Part shown: positions 19,097-31,943 of the stretch, one piece after another
Layout of the letters: every line of letters starts with the position of its first letter
Numbering within the stretch: position 1 is the first letter of the stretch
NCBI RefSeq assembly: GCF_000218685.1
Contig: NW_006763296.1
Location: forward strand, 2,252,907 to 2,316,906
DNA from: Serpula lacrymans var. lacrymans S7.9
Lineage: Eukaryota; Basidiomycota; Agaricomycetes; Boletales; Serpulaceae
Reading direction: 5' to 3'
Length of the DNA stretch: 64,000 nucleotides
Program-made: the position numbers and the translations under genes
Notes under the pieces: generated by a model
Databases searched by the model: none
What the model saw: the letters and a program-made list of their open reading frames with translations, nothing else
What the model was told of the DNA's origin: nothing

Positions 19097-20158
19097 AACC
19101 TATCATCCCATTGACTCACATCCCAACTCGCCCAGACACCTTTCTATCATTCTTCCCAGCCAATGTCTCACCAACAACCTCCCAAGACTCCTTCCAAACC
19201 ATTCCCCTTTAATTACCATTATATCACCATAATTCCTTTGGTGTGGAACCACTGGAATTTTCTCATTTTTACATAGTTTCAAACTTCTCTTTCCTCTGAC
19301 CAGGCCGCGCATTTGCGTCCGCCAGTCAGGAGAAGAACTGAGAGCCTAAGAAGCCGGTTAAAACTAGACAACCGTCTGGACCTAGTTTTTCTACCATGGT
19401 TCCAGGAATTTGGACTTGGGGATTCTGGTACTTTGAAGGTTTACGACTTGACCCACCCACAACGATGCCGCAGCAAGTCTTAAGACTTGTCCAAACAATG
19501 CCAAGTTAAGCAACACACCTCTCCCCTCTTGTCTGTTCTATTCTATGACCATGATGATGATGCACTGGCATTCTAGTACAACCACACATGCAAACTTTAC
19601 TGTTTTTTTGCCTCAGATTTGAAGTCCGCCGTATACTGGATTCTACAGCCGAGATTATGTATTACTGTATACTACGCAGGTTGACATTCGGTCAAGCTAA
19701 AATTCACAGCTTGCCGCAACCTACCTCTTGTTGATTGAATTTGGCAACTGCGGTACTTCAGCTAAGGACAAGGCAGGCTGGAATGTCCGGGGAGTTCCCG
19801 GATTTTTGCAGGGTTCAAACCAAAGACACGCCGAGACTCTAGATCTACCAGACGATCATGCTCTTTGCGACACTTTTGGTACGCCGACTTGGACCCAAAC
19901 AGACTGGCCAAATGCGGCATTGAGCCCAGCTTTTGTGATAAACGAGAAAGAAGATAATCAAGTTCTTCTTTCGATTCTTCGATCGATCTTCGTCGAGTTA
20001 ATACAAGAAGCGAAGGTTAAACCAGGTCAGGGGAAACGTACACAAACACACACGGTTTGAGTTTATTACATTTGTACTATAGACTAATATGTCTCATAAC
20101 AAATAATAGGAACTGATGAGGCTATGCTGATGAGATGGTACGATACAGTGCTTGCTAG
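19097..20158. other. Intergenic region with one weak open frame
   Basis: Right flank of the retrotransposon. The only open frame of note is 19,728-20,060 (+, 110 codons, beginning MLIEFGNCGTSAKDK). It has no recognisable domain, and I do not call it a gene. Confidence 0.4.
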
Positions 20159-21136
20159 TTAGCGACATTGGGTTTCCTCTTCGAGGAGGCCCCCGTTGAC
20201 AGGTGCACCGTGTGGCGAGTGTGCGTGTGAGCCTGCGTGTGTGGATGGAGTGACTGCGCCTCCGCCGCCGTGCGCACCTGCTACCGCTGTTGAGCCCGGG
20301 CCGATAGATACAGGAGAATTGGAATTGGATGAACAAGTAGAGCGGGGGTCTAGGCCTGAGAGGACGTCACGGAGGTGGTTGTTCTACACGATGGTGCAGG
20401 TGAGTTGCATGTGACGAGTGCAAGAGCAGGGAATTGATTTACCGATCGTTGTAACTCGAGAAGTTTTAGCTTTGTATGGGTTGCGTCGTGCTGGAGGCCC
20501 GATACCATGCTCTGTTGGATCGGAGTCAGCCATGTAGTGGGTGAGTTGGGTAGCTTACCTTTGCCGTTTTGGAGTTGAGACCCTTGTAAGGCTCTAGCTT
20601 GTCGAAAGGGATGGGGTAGAGCTCGTAGGAGAGGAGTTGGGAGTGGAGACGATCGATGTGGGCCTCGAGAGACGCGATATAGATTGTGCGTCTGTGTGGT
20701 GCGCCCAGAGTCGAGCTAGCGAGAATGATCGGATTGGTAGGTGTTACACATTCACATTCGGGTGGGACTGGACTCACAGTTCGTGTGGGCTGAAAAGGGA
20801 TTTCTCGAGGACGTGATTCCAGATCTTGCGCCGCTTCGTAACGTCCTTGCGCGCGTACAGGCGGGCGTATGGGTGCGATATGGTGAGCTTTGAGGATCGA
20901 CGCATGGAACGTGGATTGCCAGACGAGGATTGGGAAGACTGGGAAGAGTAGGACGGAGCCCTTGAAGGTGCGATGTGAGAGGGCTCAGATAGGTCGAGGG
21001 ACGCGAAGTAGGGAGGAATGGCGCTGGATGGTGGAGGACATGGTAGAGAGCCTGGTGAAGGGTTGTATGAAGAGTCTGAGAAGGGAGGCGAGGATGAGTC
21101 GTAGGAGAGGTAAGTAGGGTAATCTTGGGATAACAT
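20159..21136 (-). CDS. Conserved basidiomycete protein with a coiled coil, unknown function
   Basis: Four exons: 20,778-21,136, 20,559-20,715, 20,443-20,511 and 20,159-20,383, joined by GT-AG introns in correct phase to give 269 residues. The Ser/Pro-rich N-terminus (about 1-90) looks disordered. The core, roughly 90-200, contains RKIWNHVLEKSLFSPHEL, then IASLEAHIDRLHSQLL (a short coiled coil) and the block KLEPYKGLNSKTAK, which I recall as widespread in basidiomycete proteins of unknown function. The C-terminus is Gly/Ser/His-rich. The ATG at 21,136 is the first in the exon and fits the frame. No catalytic motif is visible. Confidence 0.8.
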
Positions 21137-22514
21137 GGTGGTGGTGTTTGACCAGTGTACGATCTGCTAGTGTTATAAAGGTCGGAGACAAGACCGCGGA
21201 GATGATTCCATTTACTCGGCCATATGAATACATTCCTCTGCCAGTGACAGATCTTCCTTGCCCCGACTCGGAACCCATCGCCCATCCGCATCATCTCACC
21301 CCAGTTCTCTCAGCTCCCACCCACACCTGATAATCACGTCGCATATCGAACTTGCCACTGATTCGAGCCATCTGTGCACCCTGCCCACAGTGCACGGGAA
21401 CAAGATATGCCACAAGCAGACATTGTATACCTGCACGGACTGCTGCTGCATATGCTGAGTGTTCCAAGTCGAGATGACGAGATGAATTAAAGTGGGGATC
21501 GATCGAATCACCCACATGGCCGGAGTGCCCGACTCCTTTCCTCTTTTAGGCAGCACCTGTCAAGTTACATAAGCGATCGACCACAGATCGCGGCTTCCCG
21601 AAAATTGGCCGCGGCGACTCAACCTAACTGCAAGAAAAAAGCCGTCTGCTTCGCATACGTCGCGATCAGGTAAAAGCTCTCTCTTTTCTGTCTGCTACGT
21701 ACAGCCCGGTATTAAGCTTCCCCCACGCACCCAGCTGGAGCCGGCCGACTCCGAACTCCACCTGTTCGCTTTCCAATCACCCCCAAGAAGGCCTCAGCGT
21801 CTGGCTATTTATCATATGGCAGTGCGTTTTTCAAATATGTGCAACACGCTTCCTCACTCACCAGAGTCCTCCGCAAAATCAGCTAGACTGAATTGCACCA
21901 ACCTCCATCAATGTCACTTCAAACCTGAGCGCTGAGCCACCAAGCTACTTGTATCGTCACTTGGAACGGTTAGGCTTGTCCCGGTGTTATCAGTACCTTT
22001 TCTTAATGCCACTCACAAATAGCCAAGTCTCACTACATCCGACTCCGAGCTCCACCGTCGCAGAAGCTTAGATCTTAGACATCGTATCCACCACGCATGG
22101 GTTGTTTTCAAATACCACCTCCCGTGGACATCACCCTCAAAAATTTGTCTGCAGAAGAGGCAAAGATCGAGCCTATTGAACGGTCATTATCGCAATTACC
22201 CACGTCTTGACAAAATCATTACATCTGTCGTCGTTTTGGTCCACAGCGTCAACGGGGCAAAATTCAGTGCCCTTACTTTGGTAACTTGCTATTCTTATCC
22301 TCAGACATCGCACGTATCTAACCCCATCGTAGCCGCGAATTTCAACAGCCCTCTATAGCTCATATCTGGGTCTGGGTCTTTGCTGGAGTATTAATGTCCG
22401 TGTCGCTCACGTACTTGCACATAGCGCCAACGACCTCAGTGCGGTGGAAAAAAAGTGAGTGACACGCACAAGTGTATTATGTATGCGTGGTAGTCACTGG
22501 ACTACACTACGTAA
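21137..22514. other. Intergenic region, no gene supported
   Basis: Between the starts and ends of two minus-strand genes there are only short overlapping frames opposite the upstream gene. I see no repeats or RNA gene signals. Confidence 0.6.
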
Positions 22515-23378
22515 CTATACATTCGAAGGAAACCTGAAACCAGTCATTTCGAGCTGACGACCTGCACATCCTCCCGATACGGTAGGAATACCGTCACCCA
22601 GTCTGACCACCCTCACACGACCCATGCTTTCTTCGTCGATAGTGAGCCTGCGAAGCGACGGTGCATGTACTGATGCATATCTCATTAGGTACATCCTTTT
22701 TGCTCCTTTGATAGTCAGCGTGCCCCAGCGATTGACACACGATAACGCGAGCTCTGCTATCGCGTCGCATCTCTTTATTTGAAGGCTCAATATGGAGTGA
22801 CGACTTCTGCGGCAGCAGACGAAGGATTCCGCCTTTTCGTTCGCTTTACTTTGCTCCCGCTCAAGTATCTCCTCGAAGTACCGATAGTCAAGGATGATAT
22901 CGACAAGATGGCACCCTGATCTCTCGATGTATGTTTGGCTCAGTAAGAGCGAACGGCGAGGGGTGATATGCACAGTCGTCCACAGGCGAGGCGTATTGAC
23001 CGCGACGAATCGCCACCGTCTGCACACGTGCGAAATGACGAGGGAGCAGCAACTACGCCCCTGCTCCAAGTCATCCACATACGCTTCCTTGCTTTCTTCG
23101 AAAATTTGTGCGAGCAATTCATTAGGCAGTTCGTCGACGTGGGCGGTGCAGCCCAGCTTAAGAGGTTCCTGTTTTATCAAACTCAGTGAGATCCGAGGAA
23201 CGACGGCGAGCGATAGCTGCGCGATTTGGTCCAAGAGCACTCGTTCCCGCGGTTGTAGCGTGTGGATAATGTGCTGGACTCCATGAGCTTCGATGAAGCC
23301 AACCTTGATCGATAAGTTGATCAGCGTGCGCTCTAGGCCTAAATCCGGGCCGTTGAGCTTGGTTGTGGAGCCGTCCAT
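22515..23378 (-). CDS. F-box-like protein (short)
   Basis: A single open frame of 287 residues. An N-terminal helix region (about 1-75) precedes an F-box-like domain at about 78-135, with VDELPNELLAQIFEES and the downstream ISHVCRRWRFVAVNTPRLWTTV. This is the substrate-receptor domain of SCF ubiquitin ligases, which binds Skp1. Agaricomycete F-box proteins of this type usually continue into a leucine-rich repeat region of 300 or more residues. Here only about 100 residues follow before the stop, so it may be truncated. It resembles the F-box gene at 59.4-61.2 kb. Confidence 0.82.
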   Translation of the reverse strand: MDGSTTKLNGPDLGLERTLINLSIKVGFIEAHGVQHIIHTLQPRERVLLDQIAQLSLAVVPRISLSLIKQEPLKLGCTAHVDELPNELLAQIFEESKEAYVDDLEQGRSCCSLVISHVCRRWRFVAVNTPRLWTTVHITPRRSLLLSQTYIERSGCHLVDIILDYRYFEEILEREQSKANEKAESFVCCRRSRHSILSLQIKRCDAIAELALSCVNRWGTLTIKGAKRMYLMRYASVHAPSLRRLTIDEESMGRVRVVRLGDGIPTVSGGCAGRQLEMTGFRFPSNV

Positions 23379-26300
23379 CTTGCTATTGCTGGATAAGTGG
23401 TGCTATTGGCAAATGAGGAGTTCATTTCAATGAATGCGCAAGTTAACGAAGCCCTACATTTATCTTTCGATGGTGGATACTTAATGTATGGATATATGCT
23501 GTATATATGCGCGACCAGGGCTATATGTATGTTATAAGTATACATCATTGAGTCTCCATAAATGCGCAAACGTTACGTACTCAGTTATATTGTCAATTTA
23601 GGGGTGTTTGCTTGCGCTCCAACAGAATGGTGGGTGGGCGAGATGGTTCAGTTGTGAGTTGAGGCAATTGTGCGTAGCCTCGGGGGGAAAATGATGTTGC
23701 TGCAACGTTGTCCACACGTGAAACTGAAACTACGCTCGAGTAAAAATCAAAATCAAGTGGTGATATTGATTATAATAGAAGGCAGCTCCGGCGTGCGTCA
23801 CGCCAATTGCTCTTTTTCCTACCTAGTCTTTATCTGCCATTGAATACTCTTTGACTGGTGGCCTCGTGGAAGTGGAAAAGTCTGAAAAGTTTGCTGTATG
23901 TATATGCGTCCCCAAGACCCGAAAGACTCGGATAGACCGGGAAAAAGGTGCTTCAGTCTGTGTGACTATGTGACTGATCAGAATGCAAAAGTGACGAGTC
24001 ACCGTTCCTAATTCGCTGACGTAGAAATCCGAGCTCACACAAAAGGAGAATACTACCCAACACGAAAAATCCGAAAATCCAAGATGGACAACATGCACGG
24101 GAGACCACAGCGAGCTGCATATAAATGACTATGGTTTCAATGAGCGTGGTCACGCTTGGAGTATGATTCAAATTCACCCCCGAGTAGCGCTCATATGCGC
24201 GGTCGTCATCACGGTACTGGTGACGTTGCGAACGATGGAAAATTTCAGTGATGGATGCGCCACGATGACGGGAGATATGTAACCTCGTGGTCTTCTATCC
24301 ATGAATAGGCTACGCGTTGTTTGCCTCGAGCGCTGGGGAACGATAATCGCTATGGTGCTCCATGAGCTCAAAATAATCGAGAGGAATGGAGGTTGGAGGA
24401 AAAGTGAAGAGTCTGATGAGTAAAAAGGTAAGTAGAGATATTATCTATCTCAAGGAACTGCTGACCATGATACGTATTCTGATAACTTAGGGACAACGAT
24501 TATTGGTGTACACGCTAAGGCTAAAAGGTGATCTCTTAGTCTTGTTGTGCGCACTGAAAGACGCCAATTCAGAAGCCTCCGCGGAGTATTCTTGTTAGGC
24601 TTCAGTTTCTTGGTCGTCATGCTGGATATGAGCATGGATGGTACAGGCTTTCCTGCACCCATCATCCTGTAATTTCACCTATTCTGGGAAACATGGAGTA
24701 TGCGGTGAGTACACTGTTTCTCAAAGTTCCAATTCCAAGTGTATTTACGACACTTTACATGTTAGCGAGTAGGAGAATGATAATAGCATGAAAGCCGTAC
24801 CTCGTCTGAAAGATTCGCAAACATGGCTCGCATGGAACTTATCGTGTCATATGATCATAGTAACGAATATGGCCAGCTCTATGAGGCAGTCTGTTGCCTA
24901 TATTCGTGTAGAATGATATTTCCCTGAGTGTAGTCGAGTTCCTGGAATTGAAGCATGAGGTGAGCACCGTTTCAGTTTGATGAATCGCGACCTGCTGATG
25001 CTCAGTGAACAGAACGAAAGGTTATACGGTTATACGAGAATGCATCTTGCTGGACTTAAAATTCTTGGTCGTTATGCCGGACTTGAACATGCAGTACAAG
25101 ATTCTTAGCACCGATGGTCCCAAATTATCATGGATCCTGGAAAAAAGGGGCATGTAGTAAGTACTTTGCTTTTGAAAGTATAAACTTGAAGTATATTCAC
25201 GGGGCTTTCGGTGTTCTCTGAACGCTAAAAAGCAGCTTTCGCATTAGCGGGTATGAGAACGACGATAACATGAAAACTGTACCTGAATGGTCCACCATAC
25301 TGTGGCTCGGATCATATCATGCAATCCTAGTAACGAGTGTGGCCAGCTCACTGCTTGTAGCAGCCTGATCGATATATTCGGATATATTCATATGGGAGGG
25401 TATTTCCTTGAGGGAAATTAAGTTACTAGAGGTAAAGCGGGAGGTGAGCATCGTCTCCATTTGATGAATCGCGACCTGATGATGCTCAATCGTCAGGACG
25501 GGTGACCGAGTCAAGGAGCCCTTGTTATCCTCTGGATGTCGAATGTGCATGAACGACATTATACTTACCTATGCCACCGTATCTCCTCCATCCGATCTCA
25601 ATGAGCAGTGCGTGCTCTGCTTTGGGGTCTGGCTGAAACTCAGTGGTGTATTTGTGGGTGTGCGTGCAATGTTGGTAAGGAGATATCATACCTCAGCCAA
25701 TGTCTATTGTGCGCGTCCGTCATGAAAGTCCCGTCGGGTAATCGGAGGCAGTGGATGTGGAGGGTGCAGTGGTCTATGATCACGCTTTTTACTTCAGTGT
25801 CGAGGGGCATCATCTAGTAGAGCATGATCCCAAATGTTGGCGAAGAGGTCAAGATGTTATCATGACGGTAAGTGGCATGTCGTGAATCAATGGCAGGTTG
25901 TCGATTTCTCACCGTTATTATAGATCTACAGATGACATCTGTTGGTCTACTGTACGGAGGTCGCAGAAGCGGACAGAGAGAATTCTTCGTAGGAAAGGGT
26001 ACGTCTCTGGCTTACTGGGTCTACAAGACGAAGGACCCACTGTTTACTGTTTCCTCGCGTGCCTTGGCCATGTGGCCGCCCGCTCCCGTGGCACTCCGAC
26101 CAATATTCGTGCAGGCCTCGCACCTCGTATTCCTATGCGATCAATATTTTTATTTTCATTGATCCAGCTTGGTAAAGCTCAGTAAAAGGGAAGACATACT
26201 ACTGTGGCTTTCAAGGCGAGCACAAAGGACATAAAGCCGTGGGCTCAATCGTTATCATAGGGCTCGCTGTTTGTTAGGATTGTGGTCGCAGGTTCAGCCA

Positions 26301-26630
26301 AACGTGAGGAAGAGGACGACCGAGCTATCTGTGGCAACATTTGGACCACCGTGACAGTGGCTTCGAAACTGCAACCATATCGTGATCATGTCCTTTGGTA
26401 GTGGCAGTGGCTTGTCAATAGATGGACGCTCTGACCGCTACGTTGTGAAGTATATATCTGTCCTAAATTCTGGGAGAGCACATAACTCCTTCCTCCTTCT
26501 CGCTGGACTCGAACGAACACCAGGGACTTGTCGTCTCTCCCGCTTTTACGCCCTGTATTCTTGTCGCTCCCATTGCTACTTCGTAACTCCGACTGCTGCT
26601 TTATTGCTGATACTTGTATTCTTACGAGTT
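23379..26630. other. Gene-poor region with a diverged duplication
   Basis: There is no complete gene. It contains the tandem duplication at 24,600-25,510, a minus-strand frame at 25,317-25,559 and a plus-strand frame at 25,898-26,185. The latter encodes GYVSGLLGLQDEGPTVY and looks exon-like but is unidentified. Splice-like gtgagt/gtaagt sites are scattered through the region, so decayed genes are likely. Confidence 0.45.
24600..25510. repeat. Diverged tandem duplication, two units of about 450 bp
   Basis: Unit 1 starts at ttcttggtcgtcatgctgg (about 24,608) and unit 2 at ttcttggtcgttatgccgg (about 25,058). Shared landmarks recur in the same order: a gtgagtac/gtaagtac site, gataatagcatgaa/gataacatgaa, gtaacga(a/g)t(a/g)tggccagctc and tttgatgaatcgcgacctg. 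On the minus strand unit 2 encodes EHHQVAIHQMETMLTS and unit 1 encodes a similar EHQQVAIHQTETVLTS. The protein family is not recognised. The duplication is old, judging by the divergence. Confidence 0.65.
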
Positions 26631-28024
26631 ATGGCTTCTTTCGATATCAACGATTTTCTGGTATCTGCTAGCTCATTGACTGAGCCTGCAGAGCATGATT
26701 TCGTAGTCGCCAACGGTGGCACTACTCATGATCACGCCCCAATTAAAATGGGCAGATCCGCCCTTGCCCTGTAAGTGGCATCTGATCTGTATCGTCTTTT
26801 AGATGTCGTTGCTGACTACACCTGCCTTTTATTCACAGTGAGAATGGCTTCAAGCAAGCCCCGTACGGGCGGTTGACAGACAAGGATGACACATTATCGC
26901 CCTGGAAAGCCCACAACAACAAAAACCTCATGCTTCATGCTGCCGTCCAGGAGGAACATGCTTATGGACAGGAGCAGAATCCTAAAAGCTGGCCTTTAAG
27001 GGGTTTTACACCGGTTGTTGAAGAACTGGGGCCCGATGAAATGATAGCACTGTTGCAGTGCGTATTTTCAATCTCTCTTTTGTTTACCGACTTCTTTACC
27101 GACTACTTTGTAAAGCCCAGGGTGGAATGCAGGTTCAGCTATCAGTGCACTTCCCGACGTTTTCCAAACCCAAGGCACAATTTGTGAACCGACCATTCAG
27201 CATCATCAATGCCCCAATGGAAAGGCCAGCAACGCTGAAGAATTTCCTGTACAGCTTGGTGTTCAAGCTTTCCAAATCAATGAGAATACTCCGAGGCAAA
27301 TGTCAGGCGAAATTTCAGTACCGCCACAGCTAGTTATTCCTATTCGAAAGCATCCTCATGCTTCCAGGAAAGTGTGGCCATCGCGCCGCCGAGGGTTAGT
27401 ATATTTCTTCAATGCTTATATTCATTTCACTGACACTGTTTTTCTCCGTACTAGAGCTCATACTACGCCAGAAGATTCACCTCATGCTGTCTCTTTGACC
27501 CAGCAAGCACTTGTGCCATCTAATTTTTTAAAATTTTGGCCCCCTGGTTTAATCAAGATGAAAAGGCTGGTGAAAAATGCTGTAGAGAAGGCCCTGCAGT
27601 TATTGTCGATGATTGCAAAGCACGTATGCGAGGGCTAAGACATAGTACCAGTTATGGGGTCCCTCCGGGAAGCGTTCTTGTCAACGAGTGCCAATGGACA
27701 AATCGACCTTGCCACATGTGGATCGGAGGAACACGAACGAGGCTGAGCAAGCATTTTGCTCAACACCATGGCATCTCGAAAGGCTCAATGGTGAAATGTC
27801 AGTGGCCTGGTTGCACTGACCAGGTCCAATTTTCTTCCTTGGGTCGCCATGTCGAGATGCATCTGGAAAGCATCAAGGTTAGCTGCATGCGTTGTGACAT
27901 TGTCTATTCGCGTCCGGATGCTCTCACAAGGCACATCCCCCACTGTAAAGGCGAGGGATCTGAGGGGTGGGGTGGGTCCTTGATACGCTATGGACTGGTT
28001 GTTCGGTTGGAAAAGTGTGTTTAG
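26631..28024 (+). CDS. C2H2-type zinc-finger protein, probably frameshifted
   Basis: Exons 26,631-26,770, 26,839-27,057, about 27,116-27,394 and 27,455-28,024. The C-terminal part carries three finger-like units: C-W-x2-C...H-x3-HH, CQWPGCTDQVQFSSLGRHVEMH and CMRCDIVYSRPDALTRHIPHC, consistent with a DNA-binding regulator. In the last exon the frame must change at the T6 run (27,534-27,539); one additional T would join the N-terminal frame to the finger frame without a stop. The third exon's acceptor (aaag) is weak. The ATG at 26,631 was chosen because it begins the frame that splices correctly at 26,770. Confidence 0.68.
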
Positions 28025-28515
28025 TTCCGAGAGTAATCCGCAGCTCCTCCAACATCATCCTAATGAACTCTGTTAAGGTGTACAACAAGTTTTATTGCAA
28101 AGGGGATGGGCATTCATCGTGTGCTATAGACATAACACAAGTCTTAGTGTACTGTGTCCTGTATTTACAAAATATGTACAATAGACGAAAGTCACTGGTC
28201 CACCAGTGCGTGTCAAGTAGTACTTTGATTGACATACATTGGTGGGCCAGTGGACTGCAAGCGTCGAAAGCTGTAAAAGAGACTGAGACGAATAAGGCAA
28301 GGATCTAAGAGTTGAAAATTACGGGCATTACCGACCTGCCATCAACTTTTCGTCACCATCATGTTTGACACAGCCCATCATTGAAACATCGAAAAATCAT
28401 CACTGCGGTCGTGATGTTTCTTTGTATATACTAGTCATCATCTATCTGATTCTTACGGCCCTAGCTTTTCTCTAATAACTTCCTGTTGTTTAACCTTTTG
28501 GTCGCTTCCACTTCA

Positions 28516-30956
28516 ATGCAGTCCGTCGATTCTTCGTACGCCCTTGCCATCACCGGCGCAGCCTGTGTTTGCGCTTGGTATTGGCGAGCAAGGAAAAACG
28601 CCAATGAGTTCTCTCATCTGGCTCTCCCGCCGGGACCAAAGCCACTACCTCTCGTGGGTAACGTCAAGGACATGCCAACTTCGCACGAGTGGGTAACTTA
28701 TACCAAGTGGGCTAAGCAATACGGTGCGTCTCATAGCATGCCAGCATACAGCAAAACTTCAGATTGGGGCGTTGGGACCCGTCTCATCATTCTCAACAGG
28801 CGACGTTATGCATCTCAGCGTCTTTGGCCAGTCCATCGTTATCATCAGTTCGCTAGAAGCCTCCAAGGCCTTGCTAGATGGCAAGAGCGCCATCACGTCC
28901 GACAGGCCTCGTTTCGCCATGATTTCAGATTTGTTCGTTTCGCTTTCATATCTGATAGCTGCTTTCGCGTCTGACGCGTGTCTTCTTTCTTCCTTTTGTT
29001 GGGTAGGATGGGCTGGAGCTGGGCTGTACAGTTTATGGAAATGGGTCCACGCTTTCGTAAATACCGAAAGACTGTCCATCGTCTGTTACAGGCTCAGACA
29101 GTCAAGACGTATTGGCCGATCATTCAGCAGGGGAGCTTTTCTCTGCTAAGGGCCCTTCTGAACGATCCCGAACACTTTCGCGATCACGTTAAGCAGTGAG
29201 TGTCTTTTTCACAGAAGCAGCTTAACCATAAGCAAAAAGAATTGAGTTGTATGCGTCTAATTCTGATCACGTCCCCCTCTCACAGCCATTCGGGCGGATT
29301 GATGATGACGATTCTATATGGTGAGCAAGAAGGCGAGATAAGAGATAAGTACGTGTCAAAGGCGGATCAAGCTGTCGACGGTCTCGTTAAGGCAGGAAAT
29401 GTCGGGACCTTCCTCGTTGATTTTCTCCCGTTCTGTAAGTCACGTCCGAAAACACACTACGACGCTCCTACATGATAAAAGAGCTGAAGACGACGCTTTC
29501 TAACATGATTCAACAGTAAAATACGTTCCAGAATGGATGCCAGGTGCAGGATTCCAGACTAAGGCAAGAATATGGCGTCAACAAGCTCGTGAGATGATCG
29601 AAATACCCTTCTTGCGGACTAAACAGCTATTTGTGAGTGGCACTTATGCTCAAGTTGACATATTGGACGTGTCTTGTTGATGGGTTCATCGTTCATATCC
29701 TAGGATCAAGGCATGACCCAACCTTCCGTCATGAGCCAACTCCTGCGTGAGCAGCTAGACAGTAAGGAAGGAGCCATCGACAAGGAACTTATTATGGGTG
29801 CCATTGGCGTCTTGTTTGTTGGTAAGTAGAAATCAAGCCCTATCCTATCACCATTTTTGCTAACTGCCTCTCTTTTCGCCAGGGGGAGCTGATACGGCAA
29901 GTGGTCTGATTGGCGTTCGATGTGCCTTTTGTTTCTAATGCTCTATTGTTGTTCCTTCTTCATAGGCCTTGTCGGTTTTGGATACATTCATGCTGGCGTG
30001 CGTTTGCTGCAGGATTCTTCAAATGACCATGTGCAATGCACAAATAGCTGACGTCGATCCAACAGAATGGCCATGAACCCACGAGCCCAAAAACGAGCTC
30101 AAGAGGAGATCACATCTGTGTTGGGACCGGACAAGTTACCTCAGTTTTCCGACCGATCGATGCTACCCTACTTTGAATGTGTCATGTGGGAAACTCTGCG
30201 ATGGAATCCAGGAGTTCCTCTTGGAGTACGTATCCTTCCTTCTGACCCCGTCCTTTTGTATTCTTTGTGAGATACTTTGCTAACGGAATGTGATCGTAGG
30301 TTCCCCATCGATCAATGGAAGATTTCCAGTACAAAGACTACCGTATTCCTGCTGGTGCCACTATCCTCGCGAACCAATGGTACAAATACTGCATTTCTTA
30401 TAGGTGTCTCGGCTGATTATCGTTCTCTTGTGTTCGTAGGGCGATTTTGCATGACGAACAGAACTACGAGAAGCCTTTTGAGTTCATCCCAGAGAGGTTC
30501 TTCGATGCAGCAAAAGACGGGAAAACAGTTCTTGATCCACGAGAGGCGTCGTTTGGTTTCGGACGCCGGTACGTCTCTTTTCCTCTTCATTACCTTGAAA
30601 CTTTGAGCTTACGTCAAATCGATAAATTTCGTTCGACGATAAAGAGTTTGTCCCGGTAAACACTTCGCTGACGACCTGCTATGGATGTTAATGATCCACA
30701 TAATCACGAGTTTCGACATCACACAGGCAACTGACGCGGAAGGGAAGCCAATACCGATTGCGGGTACTTATGCGGCTGGTCTTGTCACGTACGTTGCCTA
30801 TTATTCTCTCGACTTAGTGTGCTGATGATTGGCGTTTTGCTTTATAGACGCCCAGAGCCATATATATGTACAATTACGCCTCGTTCAGATGCTCTTGTTC
30901 AGCTGATACAGGCTGGTTCTTCTGATCATGCGGTCATCGCTGATCGACACTCATGA
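28516..30956 (+). CDS. Cytochrome P450 monooxygenase
   Basis: Thirteen exons, total 1,581 nt (526 aa), in phase throughout: 28,516-28,723, 28,800-28,932, 29,007-29,195, 29,286-29,434, 29,517-29,632, 29,704-29,821, 29,883-29,896, 29,966-29,997, 30,066-30,225, 30,300-30,379, 30,440-30,568, 30,645-30,788 and 30,848-30,956. There is an N-terminal membrane anchor (about 5-22), a PPGP hinge, I-helix GADT (about 305), K-helix ETLR (about 363), PERF (about 423) and the haem loop FGFGRRVCPGK with Cys at about 445. It is an ER-bound, NADPH-P450-reductase-dependent oxygenase; the substrate cannot be inferred. The seventh intron (29,897-29,965) is of GC-AG type. No biosynthetic cluster partners are adjacent. 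Confidence 0.93.
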
Positions 30957-31943
30957 GATGTGTTCTTTGTGGTTTTCTTCTATCATTTTACTGATTTTAT
31001 CTATTATATCACTACTGCCTTGCGTTAGTTCATTCCTCCTTTATATGCTCGATAAAGTATCCAAGTGTTCGACCGTTCAAGCTTCCAATGTATCTTGTTC
31101 ACAGCACACTGGAAGTATTGCAACGCAGTCCACATGAAACCATCGAGCTTTCATCAATCCTAAGATAGTGCAGATCAAAAATAATGTAGTGCGGTGTAGT
31201 TGTTGCCATACCAAAGGTAAGGCTCGGTTCAGGTTGCTCTCTAAATCCAGCTTGCTTCGTCCGTCCGCCCCCTGGCCTAATCTCAATTTTTTTCCCCGTA
31301 GTTCTCTGGCATGACTATTGAAGAGCTACAATGTGAGTAGATTCAGATTTAGTGAATGCCGATGTGGGAATTAAAGCAGCACTGGCAACTGGAACTAGCT
31401 GGCGTTCATATACTTGCTGAAGAACTTCATCGCAAAAAAAAAACATGAGGACCGGCGGAATAAATTATGTACAACCGTAAGACACGTCCTGCAGTGGGTA
31501 TCACACCAGGGCAATATGAGAACATCATGGTAGTAAGCAAGGTAAGTCAGGCTGTGAAGTCCCTGACACCATTGCTTAACCATTTATTGTTCATCCTGTC
31601 AGGTACGTTGTCTTATCGCTGATGACTTATTTCTCTCATATGCATATTACAGGACAGTAACTCTGAATAAACTCGTTTGTTTTTCTGGGTACCAGTGCAT
31701 AACCTGTGAGAATACGATAGTATAGTTACCCCCCATCTTTTCTAGATGGTCGCTGATTACACATCCTTATTCGCAGCAAAAACGCCTCGAGCACAACGCC
31801 TTCCCCTCGTGGTTCACTTACCTGACAAATGACAGGAAACCTCAATTGCGGAAGAAAAATCTCACAACAAAATAATTATTCTATCCTTGCCATCAGAAAC
31901 GTACACCTATAATCTAGCTACTAGTTGACAAACCTTGTCAGCT
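30957..31943. other. Intergenic region, no gene supported
   Basis: Between the convergent P450 gene and the MYND pseudogene there are only short frames. An A9 run occurs near 31,433. Confidence 0.6.

Noticed and set aside
20752..21294. A 180-codon minus frame overlapping the coiled-coil gene
   Set aside because: It runs in another frame through exon 1 of a gene whose four exons join in phase and carry conserved blocks.
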